From: Actinomycetota bacterium
GTDB taxonomy: Bacteria > Actinomycetota > Actinomycetes > Actinomycetales > Dermatophilaceae
Direction: 5' to 3'
Assembly (NCBI GenBank): GCA_020160805.1
Contig: JAIUPO010000007.1
Span: forward strand, 84,835 to 148,834
DNA: 64,000 bases
Part shown: positions 43,263 through 52,239 of the stretch, piece by piece
How positions within the stretch are numbered: position 1 is the stretch's first letter
Layout: every line of letters starts with the position of its first letter
Notes under the pieces: model-generated
Told to the model about the DNA's origin: nothing
Seen by the model: only the letters and a program-made list of their open reading frames with translations
The model's database searches: none
Position numbers and translations under genes: made by a program

Positions 43263-45145
43263 TGGCGCGCACGTCTCGACCCGATGTTGAGAAGCGGACC
43301 TTGATCGGGTTCATCCTGCTCATCGTCGCGCTGGGCGCGGTGCTCGGCGGCGCCCACTGGCGCAGTGATGCGCAATTCGCGCCGAAGCTGGGTCTGGACC
43401 TGCAGGGTGGCACGCAACTGATCCTCAAGCCGCGGCTCGTGGGGGACCAGACGGTCTCGAGCGAGCAGGTGGCGCAGGCCCGCGACATCATCGCCGAGCG
43501 CGTGGACTCGCAGGGTGTGTCGGGGTCCGAGGTCACCACGCAGGGCGCGGACAATATTGTCGTCTCGATCCCGGAGAACCCAACGCGCCAGCAGGAGGAG
43601 AACCTCCGGCGCTCGTCGGCCCTGCAGTTCCGTCCCGTGCTCGTGGCGGAGCCCACGACGCCCGTGCCGACCCCGACCGCGGGCACGCCGTCCTCGTCCA
43701 GCACCAGCGACGGCTCGACGGGCTCCTCCAGCACCAGCGACGGCTCGACGGGCTCCTCCAGCACCTCGGGCAGTTCCAGTGCGTCGACATCGTCGGCCTC
43801 GGACACCTCTTCGTCGTCGCAGCGCCGGGCGGCCGCGACCAGCACGTCGGGGTCTGAGAGCTCGACATCCGCCACCTCGTCGGAGTCCAGCACCTCGGGA
43901 AGCACCTCCACTTCCGGCTCTGGCACTGAGAGCCCCGCCACGCCGACGGCGAAGCCGACCAGCACGACGGACCAGAACTGGGTCACGCCGGAACTCATGT
44001 CAGCCCTGGCCGCGTTGAACTGCGGCGATCCGGAGGCAACCGCCGGAATCGTCGATGACCCCGCAAAGCCGCTGGTCACGTGCAGCACCGATGGCACCGA
44101 GAAGTACATCCTCGGTCCGGTCGCCGTTGGTGGCTCGGATATCACCAATGCCGTCGCGGGCTATCAGCTCGGCCCGACAGGGCAGCCGACGAATACCGTC
44201 GAGATCCAGCTGACTTTCGACTCCAAGGCCGCCAAGACCTATGGCGACCTCTCGATCGAGATGCTCAACCTGCCGTCGCCGCGCAACCGGCTCGCCTCGA
44301 CCCTCGACAGCCAGGTTCTCATTGCGCCCTCCTTCAACTCCGCCATTCCCAATGGTCAGGCCTCCATCACTGGTGGCTTCGGCTTCCAGGAGGCGCAGGA
44401 CCTCGCCAAGCAGCTGAAGTTCGGCGCTCTGCCGATCTCCTTCGACCTGCAGACCCGCAGCCAGATCAGCCCGACGCTCGGCGAAGAGCAATTGCGCCTC
44501 GGCCTGTTCGCCGGCCTGATCGGTCTGCTGCTCGTCGTCGGCTACTCCCTGTTGCAATATCGCGCTCTCGGCCTGGTCACGGTCGGATCGATCGTCATGG
44601 CGGCCCTGATCACCTATCTGGTGATCACCATCCTCGGCTGGGCGCAGAACTACCGCCTGGACATGGCCGGCGTGACGGGTCTGATCGTCGCGATTGGTGT
44701 CACGGCCGACTCCTTCATCGTCTACTTCGAGCGCATCCGTGACGAATTGCGTGAAGGCCGCACCCTGCGCACCGCCGTCGATGTCGGCTGGCGGCGGGCC
44801 CGGCGCACCATCCTGGTCGCCGATGGCGTGAACTTCCTTGGCGCCCTCGTGCTCTACCTGCTCGCGAGTTCGAGCGTCCGCGGCTTCGCCTTCACGCTCG
44901 GCCTTACGACGCTCATCGACATCATCGTCGTCTACTTCTTCACCCACCCGGTCGTCACCTTGCTGGCCCGCCGCCGCTTCTTCGCCGAGGGCCACCCGTG
45001 GTCCGGCGTCGACCCGGATCGCCTCGGCGCCAAGCCGAGGTATGTCGGTCGCGGCCGCTTCGCCGGCCCCGCACCCACCGGTGCGGCCACCCGGGGGGCG
45101 AGCGGGCGGCATACGGCCAGCACGACCGAAGGGAGCCGGGCATGA
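43262..45145 (+). CDS. secD: Protein translocase subunit SecD
   Basis: Proton-driven export factor, 627 residues. GLDLQGGTQLIL is the conserved DLRGG-like motif after the first membrane helix; six-helix RND part follows with GVTADSFIVYFERIRDE. Unusual is a Ser/Thr-rich low-complexity insert (residues about 125-240) in the periplasmic P1 region, built partly from a 30-bp tandem repeat at 43700-43759 encoding STSDGSTGSS twice. This should be a flexible extracytoplasmic linker. Overlaps secF by 4 bp. Confidence 0.96.
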   Translation: MARTSRPDVEKRTLIGFILLIVALGAVLGGAHWRSDAQFAPKLGLDLQGGTQLILKPRLVGDQTVSSEQVAQARDIIAERVDSQGVSGSEVTTQGADNIVVSIPENPTRQQEENLRRSSALQFRPVLVAEPTTPVPTPTAGTPSSSSTSDGSTGSSSTSDGSTGSSSTSGSSSASTSSASDTSSSSQRRAAATSTSGSESSTSATSSESSTSGSTSTSGSGTESPATPTAKPTSTTDQNWVTPELMSALAALNCGDPEATAGIVDDPAKPLVTCSTDGTEKYILGPVAVGGSDITNAVAGYQLGPTGQPTNTVEIQLTFDSKAAKTYGDLSIEMLNLPSPRNRLASTLDSQVLIAPSFNSAIPNGQASITGGFGFQEAQDLAKQLKFGALPISFDLQTRSQISPTLGEEQLRLGLFAGLIGLLLVVGYSLLQYRALGLVTVGSIVMAALITYLVITILGWAQNYRLDMAGVTGLIVAIGVTADSFIVYFERIRDELREGRTLRTAVDVGWRRARRTILVADGVNFLGALVLYLLASSSVRGFAFTLGLTTLIDIIVVYFFTHPVVTLLARRRFFAEGHPWSGVDPDRLGAKPRYVGRGRFAGPAPTGAATRGASGRHTASTTEGSRA

Positions 45146-46338
45146 GCAAGTTCTCCGATTTCGGCAACGACCTCTACACCGGAAAGCGCTCGATCGACTT
45201 CGTCGGCAAGAGGCGCACCTGGTATGCCATCTCCCTCGTCGCCCTGCTGATCGCTCTGGCCGGCATGGGTTTGCGCGGCCTGAACCTCGGCATTGAGTTC
45301 ACCGGCGGCTCGGAGTTCCGGGTCTCGCAGGTGAGCATCCCGGACAACTACGAAAGCACAGCGCAGGACGCCGTCCGCAGCACCGACGCCGGACAGACGG
45401 CCAAGGTCAGTCGGCTCGGCAGCGATACCGTTCGCGTCCAGACCGAGAAGCTCGACGATGCGCAGGTCAGCGACGTGCGGGACGCGCTCGCGAAGGCCTT
45501 CGACACCAATGCCGACAAGGTCAGTGCCTCCTTCATCGGGCCATCGTGGGGTGAGTCCGTCAGCAAGCAGGCGTTGCGGGCGCTCGTCGTCTTCCTCATC
45601 CTGACGATGCTCGTCATGGCGCTCTACTTCCGTACCTGGAAGATGGCGGTTGCCGCGCTCGTCGCGCTCGCGCATGACATGGTCTTCACGGTCGGCTTCT
45701 ACTCCTTGACCGGCCTGGAGATCTCGCCGGCGACGATGATCGGCTTCTTGACGGTCCTCGGCTACTCGCTCTATGACACGGTCGTCGTCTTCGACAAGGT
45801 CCGCGAGAACACCCAAGAGGCCTTCGCCAACAAGCGCTCCACCTTCGCCGCTGCCGCGAACCTCGGTGTCAACCAGACCGTCGTGCGATCCATCAACACC
45901 ACGGTCGTCGCGCTGCTGCCGATCGCTGCCGTGCTCGCGGTCGCCTTCACGCGCCTCGGCCCGGGCACCCTGCTCGACCTTTCCCTGGCGTTGTTCATCG
46001 GTATGGCGGTCGGTGCCTACTCCTCGATCTTCATCGCCACCCCGCTGCTCGTCAGCCTGCGGGCCAAGGAAGAGGCGGTCGTCGCGCTCGACAAGCACGC
46101 CGCCCGGGTGCAGGACAAGGTGGCCAAAGCGACGGTGGCGGCAGCGGCCCCGGCCGGCCGGGGTTCGGCGGCGGCGCCCCCGACCCCGACCGCGCGCCCG
46201 ATCGGCGGCGACCCCGCCTCGGCGCTTGAGGACTCGGTCCCGGAGACGGGCGGGACGGTGACCGGTCGCGCGGTGCACAAGTATGCGCAGTCCGGTCCCC
46301 GCAACCAGCCCCGCAAGCAGCCGAAGTCCAAGCGCTGA
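45142..46338 (+). CDS. secF: Protein translocase subunit SecF
   Basis: A 398-residue partner of SecD. GIEFTGGSEFRV is the family motif, and FLTVLGYSLYDTVVVFDKVR the conserved membrane motif. The C-terminal 85 residues are a soluble tail rich in Ala, Pro and basic residues. The start ATG overlaps the secD stop, and the SecF stop overlaps apt by one base (TGATG). Confidence 0.96.
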   Translation: MSKFSDFGNDLYTGKRSIDFVGKRRTWYAISLVALLIALAGMGLRGLNLGIEFTGGSEFRVSQVSIPDNYESTAQDAVRSTDAGQTAKVSRLGSDTVRVQTEKLDDAQVSDVRDALAKAFDTNADKVSASFIGPSWGESVSKQALRALVVFLILTMLVMALYFRTWKMAVAALVALAHDMVFTVGFYSLTGLEISPATMIGFLTVLGYSLYDTVVVFDKVRENTQEAFANKRSTFAAAANLGVNQTVVRSINTTVVALLPIAAVLAVAFTRLGPGTLLDLSLALFIGMAVGAYSSIFIATPLLVSLRAKEEAVVALDKHAARVQDKVAKATVAAAAPAGRGSAAAPPTPTARPIGGDPASALEDSVPETGGTVTGRAVHKYAQSGPRNQPRKQPKSKR

Positions 46339-46862
46339 TGAGCACCGTTCAGGAGGTCGTCGCGGCCACTATTCGTGACGTCCCCGACTTCCCGAGCCCG
46401 GGGATCCTGTTCAAGGACATCGGCCCGCTCGTGGGCGACCCGGAAGCCTTCGGCGCCGTCATCGAGCACTGGCGCGGCCGGCATACAGGCAGCATCGACA
46501 AGGTCGTCGGAATCGACGCCCGCGGCTTCATCTTCGGCGGCGCCCTGGCGCTGGCGCTCGGCGTGGGGTTCGTGCCGGTGCGCAAGGCTGGCAAGCTGCC
46601 CGGGGCGACCATCGAACGGTCATACGACCTGGAGTATGGCCAGGCAACCCTGGCGGTGCAGGCCGATGCGTTGACGCCGGGGGAGCGGGTTGTCGTCGTC
46701 GACGATGTGCTGGCGACGGGCGGGACCGCGGAGGCGGCGTGCGAGCTGATTGAGCAGGTCGGCGGGGTGGTCGCCGAATTTCTCGTGGTTCTCGAACTCG
46801 TGGCGCTTGGCGGAAGGGACCGGTTGACCGGTCGCGTCGTGGAGGCCCTGGCGTCGGCCTGA
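46338..46862 (+). CDS. apt: Adenine phosphoribosyltransferase
   Basis: Salvages adenine to AMP with PRPP. 174 residues; the PRPP-binding loop [17 protein letters not shown], the [15 protein letters not shown]-terminal motif and [14 protein letters not shown] are present. Located between secF and relA, as in other actinobacteria. Confidence 0.96.
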   Translation: MSTVQEVVAATIRDVPDFPSPGILFKDIGPLVGDPEAFGAVIEHWRGRHTGSIDKVVGIDARGFIFGGALALALGVGFVPVRKAGKLPGATIERSYDLEYGQATLAVQADALTPGERVVVVDDVLATGGTAEAACELIEQVGGVVAEFLVVLELVALGGRDRLTGRVVEALASA

Positions 46863-46887
46863 GAAAAGTACCGACTACCCTCTGTTC

Positions 46888-49212
46888 ATGGAAGAGGGCG
46901 TCACTACTCGCACCGCGCACACCCCCGCGCCGAGTCCCACCGCACGCAGCCGGGCGCGGATCCGCCTGGAGCGGCTCAGCCGGCCTCGCACCTCGACAAC
47001 CAACCCCACGCTGGAACCGCTCTTCGCGCTCGTGCGCGCGAACCATCCGCGGGCCGACCTGGGGATCATCGAGCGGGCCTATGAGGTCGCCGAGCTGGCC
47101 CACCGGGAGCAGAAGCGCAAGTCGGGCGAGCCCTACATCACCCACCCGCTGGCCGTCGCCTCGATCCTCGCGGGGCTGGGTATGCCGCCCGACACGCTCG
47201 CTGCCGCCCTGCTGCACGATGTGGTCGAGGACACCGACTACCCCCTCGCCGAGATCGAGCGGCAGTTCGGCGCGGAAGTCGCCGGCATGGTCGACGGGGT
47301 GACCAAGCTCGACAAGGTCAAGTTCGGTGATGCGGCGGTCTCCGAGACGCTGCGCAAAATGGTCATCGCCATGGCCGGCGACATCCGGGTGCTCGTCATC
47401 AAGCTCGCCGACCGCCTGCACAATGCACGCACCTGGCAGTACGTCCCGGCCGCGTCCGCCGAACGCAAGGCCACCGAAACCCTCGACATCTATGCTCCGC
47501 TGGCGCACCGGCTCGGCATGAACACGATCAAGTGGGAATTGGAGGATCTGTCGTTCAAGACGCTCTATCCGAAGATCTACGACGAGATCAAGCGGCAGGT
47601 GGCCAGCAGCGCCGATGAGCGCAGCGAGTACCTCGAGAGCGTCAAGAAGGAGATCAAGGCTGACCTGTCCGAAGCGCGGGTCAAGGCGACGGTCACGGGG
47701 CGACCGAAGCACTACTACAGCGTCTACCAGAAGATGATGGCCGGCGGGCGGACCTTCGACGATATCCACGACCTGGTGGCCCTGCGGGTGCTGGTCGACA
47801 CCTCGCGCGATTGTTATGCCGCCCTGGGCGCCCTGCACGCGCGGTGGAAGCCGCTGAGCGGGCGCTTCAAGGACTACATCGCGATGCCGAAGTTCAATAT
47901 GTACCAGTCGCTTCATACGACCGTGATCGGCCCGGCCGGCCGACCCGTGGAGGTGCAGATCCGCACCTGGGATATGCACCGGCGGGCCGAATATGGCGTC
48001 GCGGCGCACTGGAAGTACAAGGAGAACAAGTCCACCGGCCGCCACGAATTGGCGACCAGCGATACCGGTCCGCTCGGGGATATGTCGTGGCTGAAGCAGG
48101 TCATGGACTGGCAACGCGAGACCGCCGATCCCGATGAATTCCTCGACTCGCTGCGCTTCCAGATCAACACCCGCGAGGTCTATGTCTTCACCCCGAAGGG
48201 CGATGTCCTGTCCTTGCCCGCCGGGTCCACCCCGGTGGATTTCGCGTATGCCGTGCACACCGAGGTCGGGCACCGCACGGTGGGGGCTCGCGTCGCGGGA
48301 CGCCTGGTGCCTTTGGAATCGGTGCTCGAAAATGGTGATGTCGTCGAGGTCTTGACGACCAAGGCCGAGGGCGCCGGGCCGTCGCGCGACTGGCTGACCT
48401 TCGTCCGCAGCCCGCGCGCGAAGAGCAAGATCAAGCAGTGGTACTCCAAGTCACGGCGCGACGAGGCGATCGATCGAGGCAAGGACGCCATCGCCAAAGC
48501 CCTGCGCCGCCAGCACCTGCCACTCCAGCGGATGATGACCGCCGAGTCCATGACCGGCGTCGCCACGGACCTCCGCTACACCGATATCCACGCGCTCTAT
48601 GCCGCGGTGGGGGAGAACCACGTCTCGGCCCAGCACGTCGTCGCCCGTCTGACCGCCGCCTTCGGTGGGGTCGAGGGCGTCTCCGAGGACACAGCGGAGG
48701 TTCAAAACCCGAATCGGCAAATGCGCGCCCGCTCCGACGACCCCGGAGTGCGCGTCAACGGGATGGATTCCAGCGATATCGTCGTGCGGCTCAAGCGCTG
48801 CTGCACCCCCGTGCCGGGCGACGCGATCCTGGGCTTCATCACCCGCGGCGATGGCATCGCGGTGCACCGCACCGACTGCACCAATGCCGGGAGCCTGCGC
48901 GCGCACCCGGACCGCCTGGTCGATGTCGAGTGGGCGCCACGCGCGGGTTCGGTCTTCCTCGTTCAGATCGTCGTCGAGGCGCTGGATCGCAACCACCTGC
49001 TTGCCGATATCACCCGGGTGCTGTCGGACAACTCCGTGAACATCCTTGGCGCCCAGGTGCATACGACCAAGAAGCGGGTGGCCTACTCCACCTTCATGTT
49101 CGAAATGGGCGACCCCGCCCACCTCGAGCACGTCCTGAACGCGGTGCGCAATGTCCAGGGCGTCTTTGACGTCACCCGCGGCGGCGCTGCCCCCACCCCC
49201 GACTTCGCCTGA
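46888..49212 (+). CDS. relA: Bifunctional (p)ppGpp synthetase/hydrolase RelA/SpoT
   Basis: Stringent-response enzyme of 774 residues. Order: HD hydrolase domain ([14 protein letters not shown]), synthetase domain ([30 protein letters not shown]), TGS domain ([20 protein letters not shown]), zinc-finger/helical region with [12 protein letters not shown], and a final ACT domain. Both catalytic halves have their key motifs, so both activities are expected. TACCCT lies near position -10 of the ATG, so the transcript may be nearly leaderless. A compound palindrome follows the stop. Confidence 0.97.
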   Translation: MEEGVTTRTAHTPAPSPTARSRARIRLERLSRPRTSTTNPTLEPLFALVRANHPRADLGIIERAYEVAELAHREQKRKSGEPYITHPLAVASILAGLGMPPDTLAAALLHDVVEDTDYPLAEIERQFGAEVAGMVDGVTKLDKVKFGDAAVSETLRKMVIAMAGDIRVLVIKLADRLHNARTWQYVPAASAERKATETLDIYAPLAHRLGMNTIKWELEDLSFKTLYPKIYDEIKRQVASSADERSEYLESVKKEIKADLSEARVKATVTGRPKHYYSVYQKMMAGGRTFDDIHDLVALRVLVDTSRDCYAALGALHARWKPLSGRFKDYIAMPKFNMYQSLHTTVIGPAGRPVEVQIRTWDMHRRAEYGVAAHWKYKENKSTGRHELATSDTGPLGDMSWLKQVMDWQRETADPDEFLDSLRFQINTREVYVFTPKGDVLSLPAGSTPVDFAYAVHTEVGHRTVGARVAGRLVPLESVLENGDVVEVLTTKAEGAGPSRDWLTFVRSPRAKSKIKQWYSKSRRDEAIDRGKDAIAKALRRQHLPLQRMMTAESMTGVATDLRYTDIHALYAAVGENHVSAQHVVARLTAAFGGVEGVSEDTAEVQNPNRQMRARSDDPGVRVNGMDSSDIVVRLKRCCTPVPGDAILGFITRGDGIAVHRTDCTNAGSLRAHPDRLVDVEWAPRAGSVFLVQIVVEALDRNHLLADITRVLSDNSVNILGAQVHTTKKRVAYSTFMFEMGDPAHLEHVLNAVRNVQGVFDVTRGGAAPTPDFA

Positions 49213-49242
49213 TCGGGCATATTGCGCGTGTGGTCCAGGGGG

Positions 49243-49332
49243 TTGACTAACTTCTGCTAGCAGAGGTTAGTCAAATCCGCCATCTTGCAAGGTCTGCGGA
49301 TTCAACTAACGTCTGCTAGCAGAGGTTAGTCG
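49243..49332. repeat. Compound palindromic element, copy 2
   Basis: Outer palindromes at 49243-49274 (16-bp arms, one T/G mismatch) and 49305-49330 (13-bp arms, one mismatch), each with a TGCTAGCA core (49255 and 49314, 59 bp apart). Between them AATCCGC/GCGGATT pair around CTTGCAAG. Same layout as copy 1 at 40333. The hisS stop codon (49326-49328) lies inside the second palindrome. Confidence 0.85.
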
Positions 49333-50660
49333 ACCCCGCCGACCCCGGCCGCCAGCACGGCGGGGCGCAGGTCGGCAGGGGGCGGGGACCAGGTGGCCGG
49401 GTCGGCGGCGACCTGATCGCCGGAGCGGATGTCCTTGACCTGGTCGCCGTCGTCGCGGGGGAACCAGACGTAGGGGATGCCGCGGCGGTCGGCATACCGG
49501 ATCTGCTTGCCGAATTTGTCCGCCTTCGGCGCGACCTCGCAGGGTATGCCGCGGGCCCGCAGCGCGGTCGCGATGGCCGTGGAGTTGGCCCGCCCGGCCT
49601 CGTCGTTGACGGCGACGAGCACGGCCGCCGGGGTGGAGCGGGAGGCGCTGAGTTCGCCGGCGCCGAAGAGCAGCCCGAGGATGCGGGTGACCCCGATCGA
49701 GATGCCGACCCCGGGGTATGTCGTGCGGCCGTCGGAGGCGAGGGCGTCATAGCGGCCGCCCGCGCTGACGGTGCCCCAATCCTCGCGCCCGACCAATTGC
49801 ACCTCATAGACGGTGCCCGTGTAGTAGTCGAGGCCGCGGGCGATCTTCAGATCGGCCACCACCTTGCCCGGCGCATTCGCGGCAGCGAACTCGACGACCT
49901 GCGCCAGCGACTCCAGCCCCTCGTCGAGCATCGGATTCGACACGCCGAGCGTGCGAACCTGCTCAACGAAGGAGGTGTCGGCGCTACTGATCTGCGCCAG
50001 CCGCAGGCAGCCGTCGGCCTGCTCGGCCGTCAGGCCACGCTCCAGGAGCAGCGCGCGCACCGCCTCAGCACCAATCTTGTCCAGCTTGTCGACCGCGCGC
50101 AGCGTGCCCTGCAAGTCCTTGATGCCCAGCCCGGCATAGAAGCCATTGGCGAGCTTGCGGTTGTTGACCCGGATCACGAACTCACCGATGGGGAACTTCC
50201 CGAAGACATCGGCGATCACCAGCGGCATCTCGGCCTCGAAGTGCGGCGCCAACGCCCCGACATCGACGACATCGATGTCCGCTTGCGTGAACTCCCGATA
50301 CCGCCCTTCCTGGGGCCGCTCGCCGCGCCACGACTTCTGGATCTGATAGCGGCGGAACGGAAATTCCAGGGTCCCGGCGTTCTCCAAGACATAGCGCGCA
50401 AAGGGCACGGTCAGGTCGAAGTGCAGCCCCCACTTCGCGTCGCTCGCGCCGTCGGCCAGCCGCTGCACGCCATAAATTTCCTTATCCGCGTCTTCGCCCT
50501 GGCTCGCAAGCCGCTCGACCGGCTCGATGGAGCGGGTCTCGATGGAGGCGAAACCGTGAAGCTCGAAGGTCTCCCGGATGACGTCGAGGAAGCGTTGTTC
50601 GACGATGCGCTGGGCGGGGGAGTACTCCGGGAAACCGGAAATCGGGGCGATCTTGCTCAC
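49326..50660 (-). CDS. hisS: Histidyl-tRNA synthetase
   Basis: Class II synthetase of 444 residues. Motif 2 region and histidine-binding block: WGLHFDLTVPFARYV and YQIQKSWRGERPQEGRYREF; the histidine A region is RGLDYYTGTVYEVQL. The C-terminal anticodon domain contains AKADKFGKQI-type sequence. It is convergent with relA. Its ATG overlaps the stop of the upstream hydrolase gene on the same strand. Confidence 0.96.
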   Translation of the reverse strand: MSKIAPISGFPEYSPAQRIVEQRFLDVIRETFELHGFASIETRSIEPVERLASQGEDADKEIYGVQRLADGASDAKWGLHFDLTVPFARYVLENAGTLEFPFRRYQIQKSWRGERPQEGRYREFTQADIDVVDVGALAPHFEAEMPLVIADVFGKFPIGEFVIRVNNRKLANGFYAGLGIKDLQGTLRAVDKLDKIGAEAVRALLLERGLTAEQADGCLRLAQISSADTSFVEQVRTLGVSNPMLDEGLESLAQVVEFAAANAPGKVVADLKIARGLDYYTGTVYEVQLVGREDWGTVSAGGRYDALASDGRTTYPGVGISIGVTRILGLLFGAGELSASRSTPAAVLVAVNDEAGRANSTAIATALRARGIPCEVAPKADKFGKQIRYADRRGIPYVWFPRDDGDQVKDIRSGDQVAADPATWSPPPADLRPAVLAAGVGGVD

Positions 50661-51358
50661 GGGCGCAATCCTCGCAAATACGGATTGGTGGCGCGCTCCC
50701 TTTCCATCGTGGTCGCCGGGCCGTGGCCGGGCAGCAGCAGGGTGGAGTCGGGCAGCGGATAGACCACTTCGCGCAGCGAGTTCCGCATCGCCACGTCGCT
50801 GCCGCCATGCAGGTCGGTGCGCCCGATCGCGCCGGCGAACAGGACGTCACCGGTGAGCATCGTGCGATCCAGGCCCTCGGGTATGCCGCCCGGCACCGCC
50901 TCGATCCCGAACATCACTGAGCCCTCGGTGTGGCCGGGGGCATGCAGGGTGCGCAGGTCGATCCCGGCAATGCTGACTCGCTCGTCATCCCCGACCGTGA
51001 CGACCTCGCTCGGCTCGCTCCACGTCGCCTTCGCGCCGAACTGCTGCTCAAAGGCCAACACGAGCATGGGGTCGAGCAAGCGGATCGGGTCCTGGAGGCG
51101 ATAGCGGTCCTGCTCGTGGATGTATGCCGGCAGCACCGCGGGAGCCTCGCCACCGCATACCGGAGTGACGGAATAGACGTGGTCCAGGTGGCCGTGGGTC
51201 AGGAGCACGGCGGCGGGACGCAATCGGTGTTCGGCGAAGACCGCTTGCAGGGTATCGAGCACCCCGATGCCCGGATCGACGACCAGGCACTCCTGACCGG
51301 GGGCTGTGGCGATGACATAGCAATTGGTCGCGAAGGCGGCCGCCGGGAAGCTCAACAT
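50657..51358 (-). CDS. MBL-fold metallo-hydrolase (glyoxalase II-like)
   Basis: A 233-residue metallo-beta-lactamase-fold hydrolase. LLTHGHLDHVYS is the THxHxDH metal motif, HAPGHTEGSVMF the second metal His, LTGDVLFAGAIGRTDL the bridging Asp, and LLPGHGPATTM the last His. The glyoxalase-II-like gene next to hisS is a conserved actinobacterial pair. The start ATG at 51358 is preferred; the frame further up is not conserved-looking. Confidence 0.87.
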   Translation of the reverse strand: MLSFPAAAFATNCYVIATAPGQECLVVDPGIGVLDTLQAVFAEHRLRPAAVLLTHGHLDHVYSVTPVCGGEAPAVLPAYIHEQDRYRLQDPIRLLDPMLVLAFEQQFGAKATWSEPSEVVTVGDDERVSIAGIDLRTLHAPGHTEGSVMFGIEAVPGGIPEGLDRTMLTGDVLFAGAIGRTDLHGGSDVAMRNSLREVVYPLPDSTLLLPGHGPATTMERERATNPYLRGLRP

Positions 51359-51429
51359 GAACACGAGGCCCGACCCTATCCGGCGGTTATCGCGCGGTCG
51401 TGCCCGCGCGGCTCCATACACTGTGGCGC

Positions 51430-52236
51430 GTGACGAAGGAGCAGGAGCGCGCTCGGGCCAAGCGGCGGTATGAGCGTCAGCAGGCCAATCTGGTGCGCCA
51501 AGAGGCGGAACGAAAGAGGAATGCGCAGGTCGCGGCGGTGGTGGTCGCGCTGCTTGCGGTCATCGGCGGCTTCATTCTGCTGGCCGGGAAACTGGGCAAG
51601 GACGACAAGTCCGCTGGCGCCTCGTCCTCCTCGACCTCAGCGGCCCCTGCCTCGCTCGCGGCCGGCTGCACGGCTCCTCCCGCGGTGCCGAATACCGAGG
51701 GCAAGCTGAGCGCGCCGAGCGCGGATGAGGTGAGCGCTGTGACGGGCAAGACCGTCATCGCCCAGCTGGAAACCAACTGCGGCACAATCGAACTCACGCT
51801 GGACGGGGCCAAGGCACCCAAGACCGTGGCGTCCTTCGTCCAACTAGCGCAGGTCGGCTATTGGAAGGATGCGCCCTGCCACCGGCTCACGGTGCAAGGC
51901 ATCTTCGTTCTGCAGTGCGGCGACCCCACCGGAGGCGGTTCGGGCAATCCTGGGTACGGCTACGGGATCGAGAACCCGCCGGCTGACGGCACGTATCCGC
52001 GAGGCACGGTCGCCATGGCACGAACCGATGACCCAAACAGCAATGGCGGCCAATACTTCATCGTCTACAAGGATTCCGACCTGCCGACCGATGGCGGCGG
52101 CTACTCCATATTCGGAACCGTCACGGCGGGGATGGATATTGTGGACAAGATCGCCGCGGGCGGAGTTGGAGCGGACGGCGTCGCGCCGGCGCTGCCGATC
52201 AGTACGCTCTCGGTGACGACCGAAACGAAGGGCTGA
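51430..52236 (+). CDS. ppiB: Membrane-anchored cyclophilin-type peptidyl-prolyl isomerase
   Basis: A 268-residue protein starting at GTG: a basic N-terminus, one hydrophobic helix (VAAVVVALLAVIGGFILLAG), a Ser/Ala linker and an extracytoplasmic cyclophilin domain. VASFVQLAQVGYWKDAPCHR, VLQCGDPTGGGSGNPGYGYG and NSNGGQYFIVY are the catalytic-core motifs, although the usual FHR is CHR here. It is placed next to relA/hisS, as in mycobacteria, and is divergent from the hydrolase gene. Confidence 0.92.
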   Translation: MTKEQERARAKRRYERQQANLVRQEAERKRNAQVAAVVVALLAVIGGFILLAGKLGKDDKSAGASSSSTSAAPASLAAGCTAPPAVPNTEGKLSAPSADEVSAVTGKTVIAQLETNCGTIELTLDGAKAPKTVASFVQLAQVGYWKDAPCHRLTVQGIFVLQCGDPTGGGSGNPGYGYGIENPPADGTYPRGTVAMARTDDPNSNGGQYFIVYKDSDLPTDGGGYSIFGTVTAGMDIVDKIAAGGVGADGVAPALPISTLSVTTETKG

Positions 52237-52239
52237 GCA

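Noticed and set aside
43234..44148. Long minus-strand frame opposite secD, rich in Val, Glu and Asp
   Set aside because: Antisense image of the Ser/Thr-rich insert of SecD; no start signal and no domain.
44000..46278. Long Arg/Asp/Gly-rich minus-strand frames opposite secD/secF
   Set aside because: Typical GC-rich antisense shadows of well-supported secDF genes.
46528..48273. A 581-residue minus-strand frame opposite relA
   Set aside because: Composition is that of a complementary-strand shadow; relA is certain.
49243..49332. XerCD dif site near xerD
   Set aside because: The palindromes have TGCTAGCA cores and two-site geometry, unlike the 28-bp dif with its 6-bp centre; xerD lies 4.6 kb away, and copy 1 is elsewhere.
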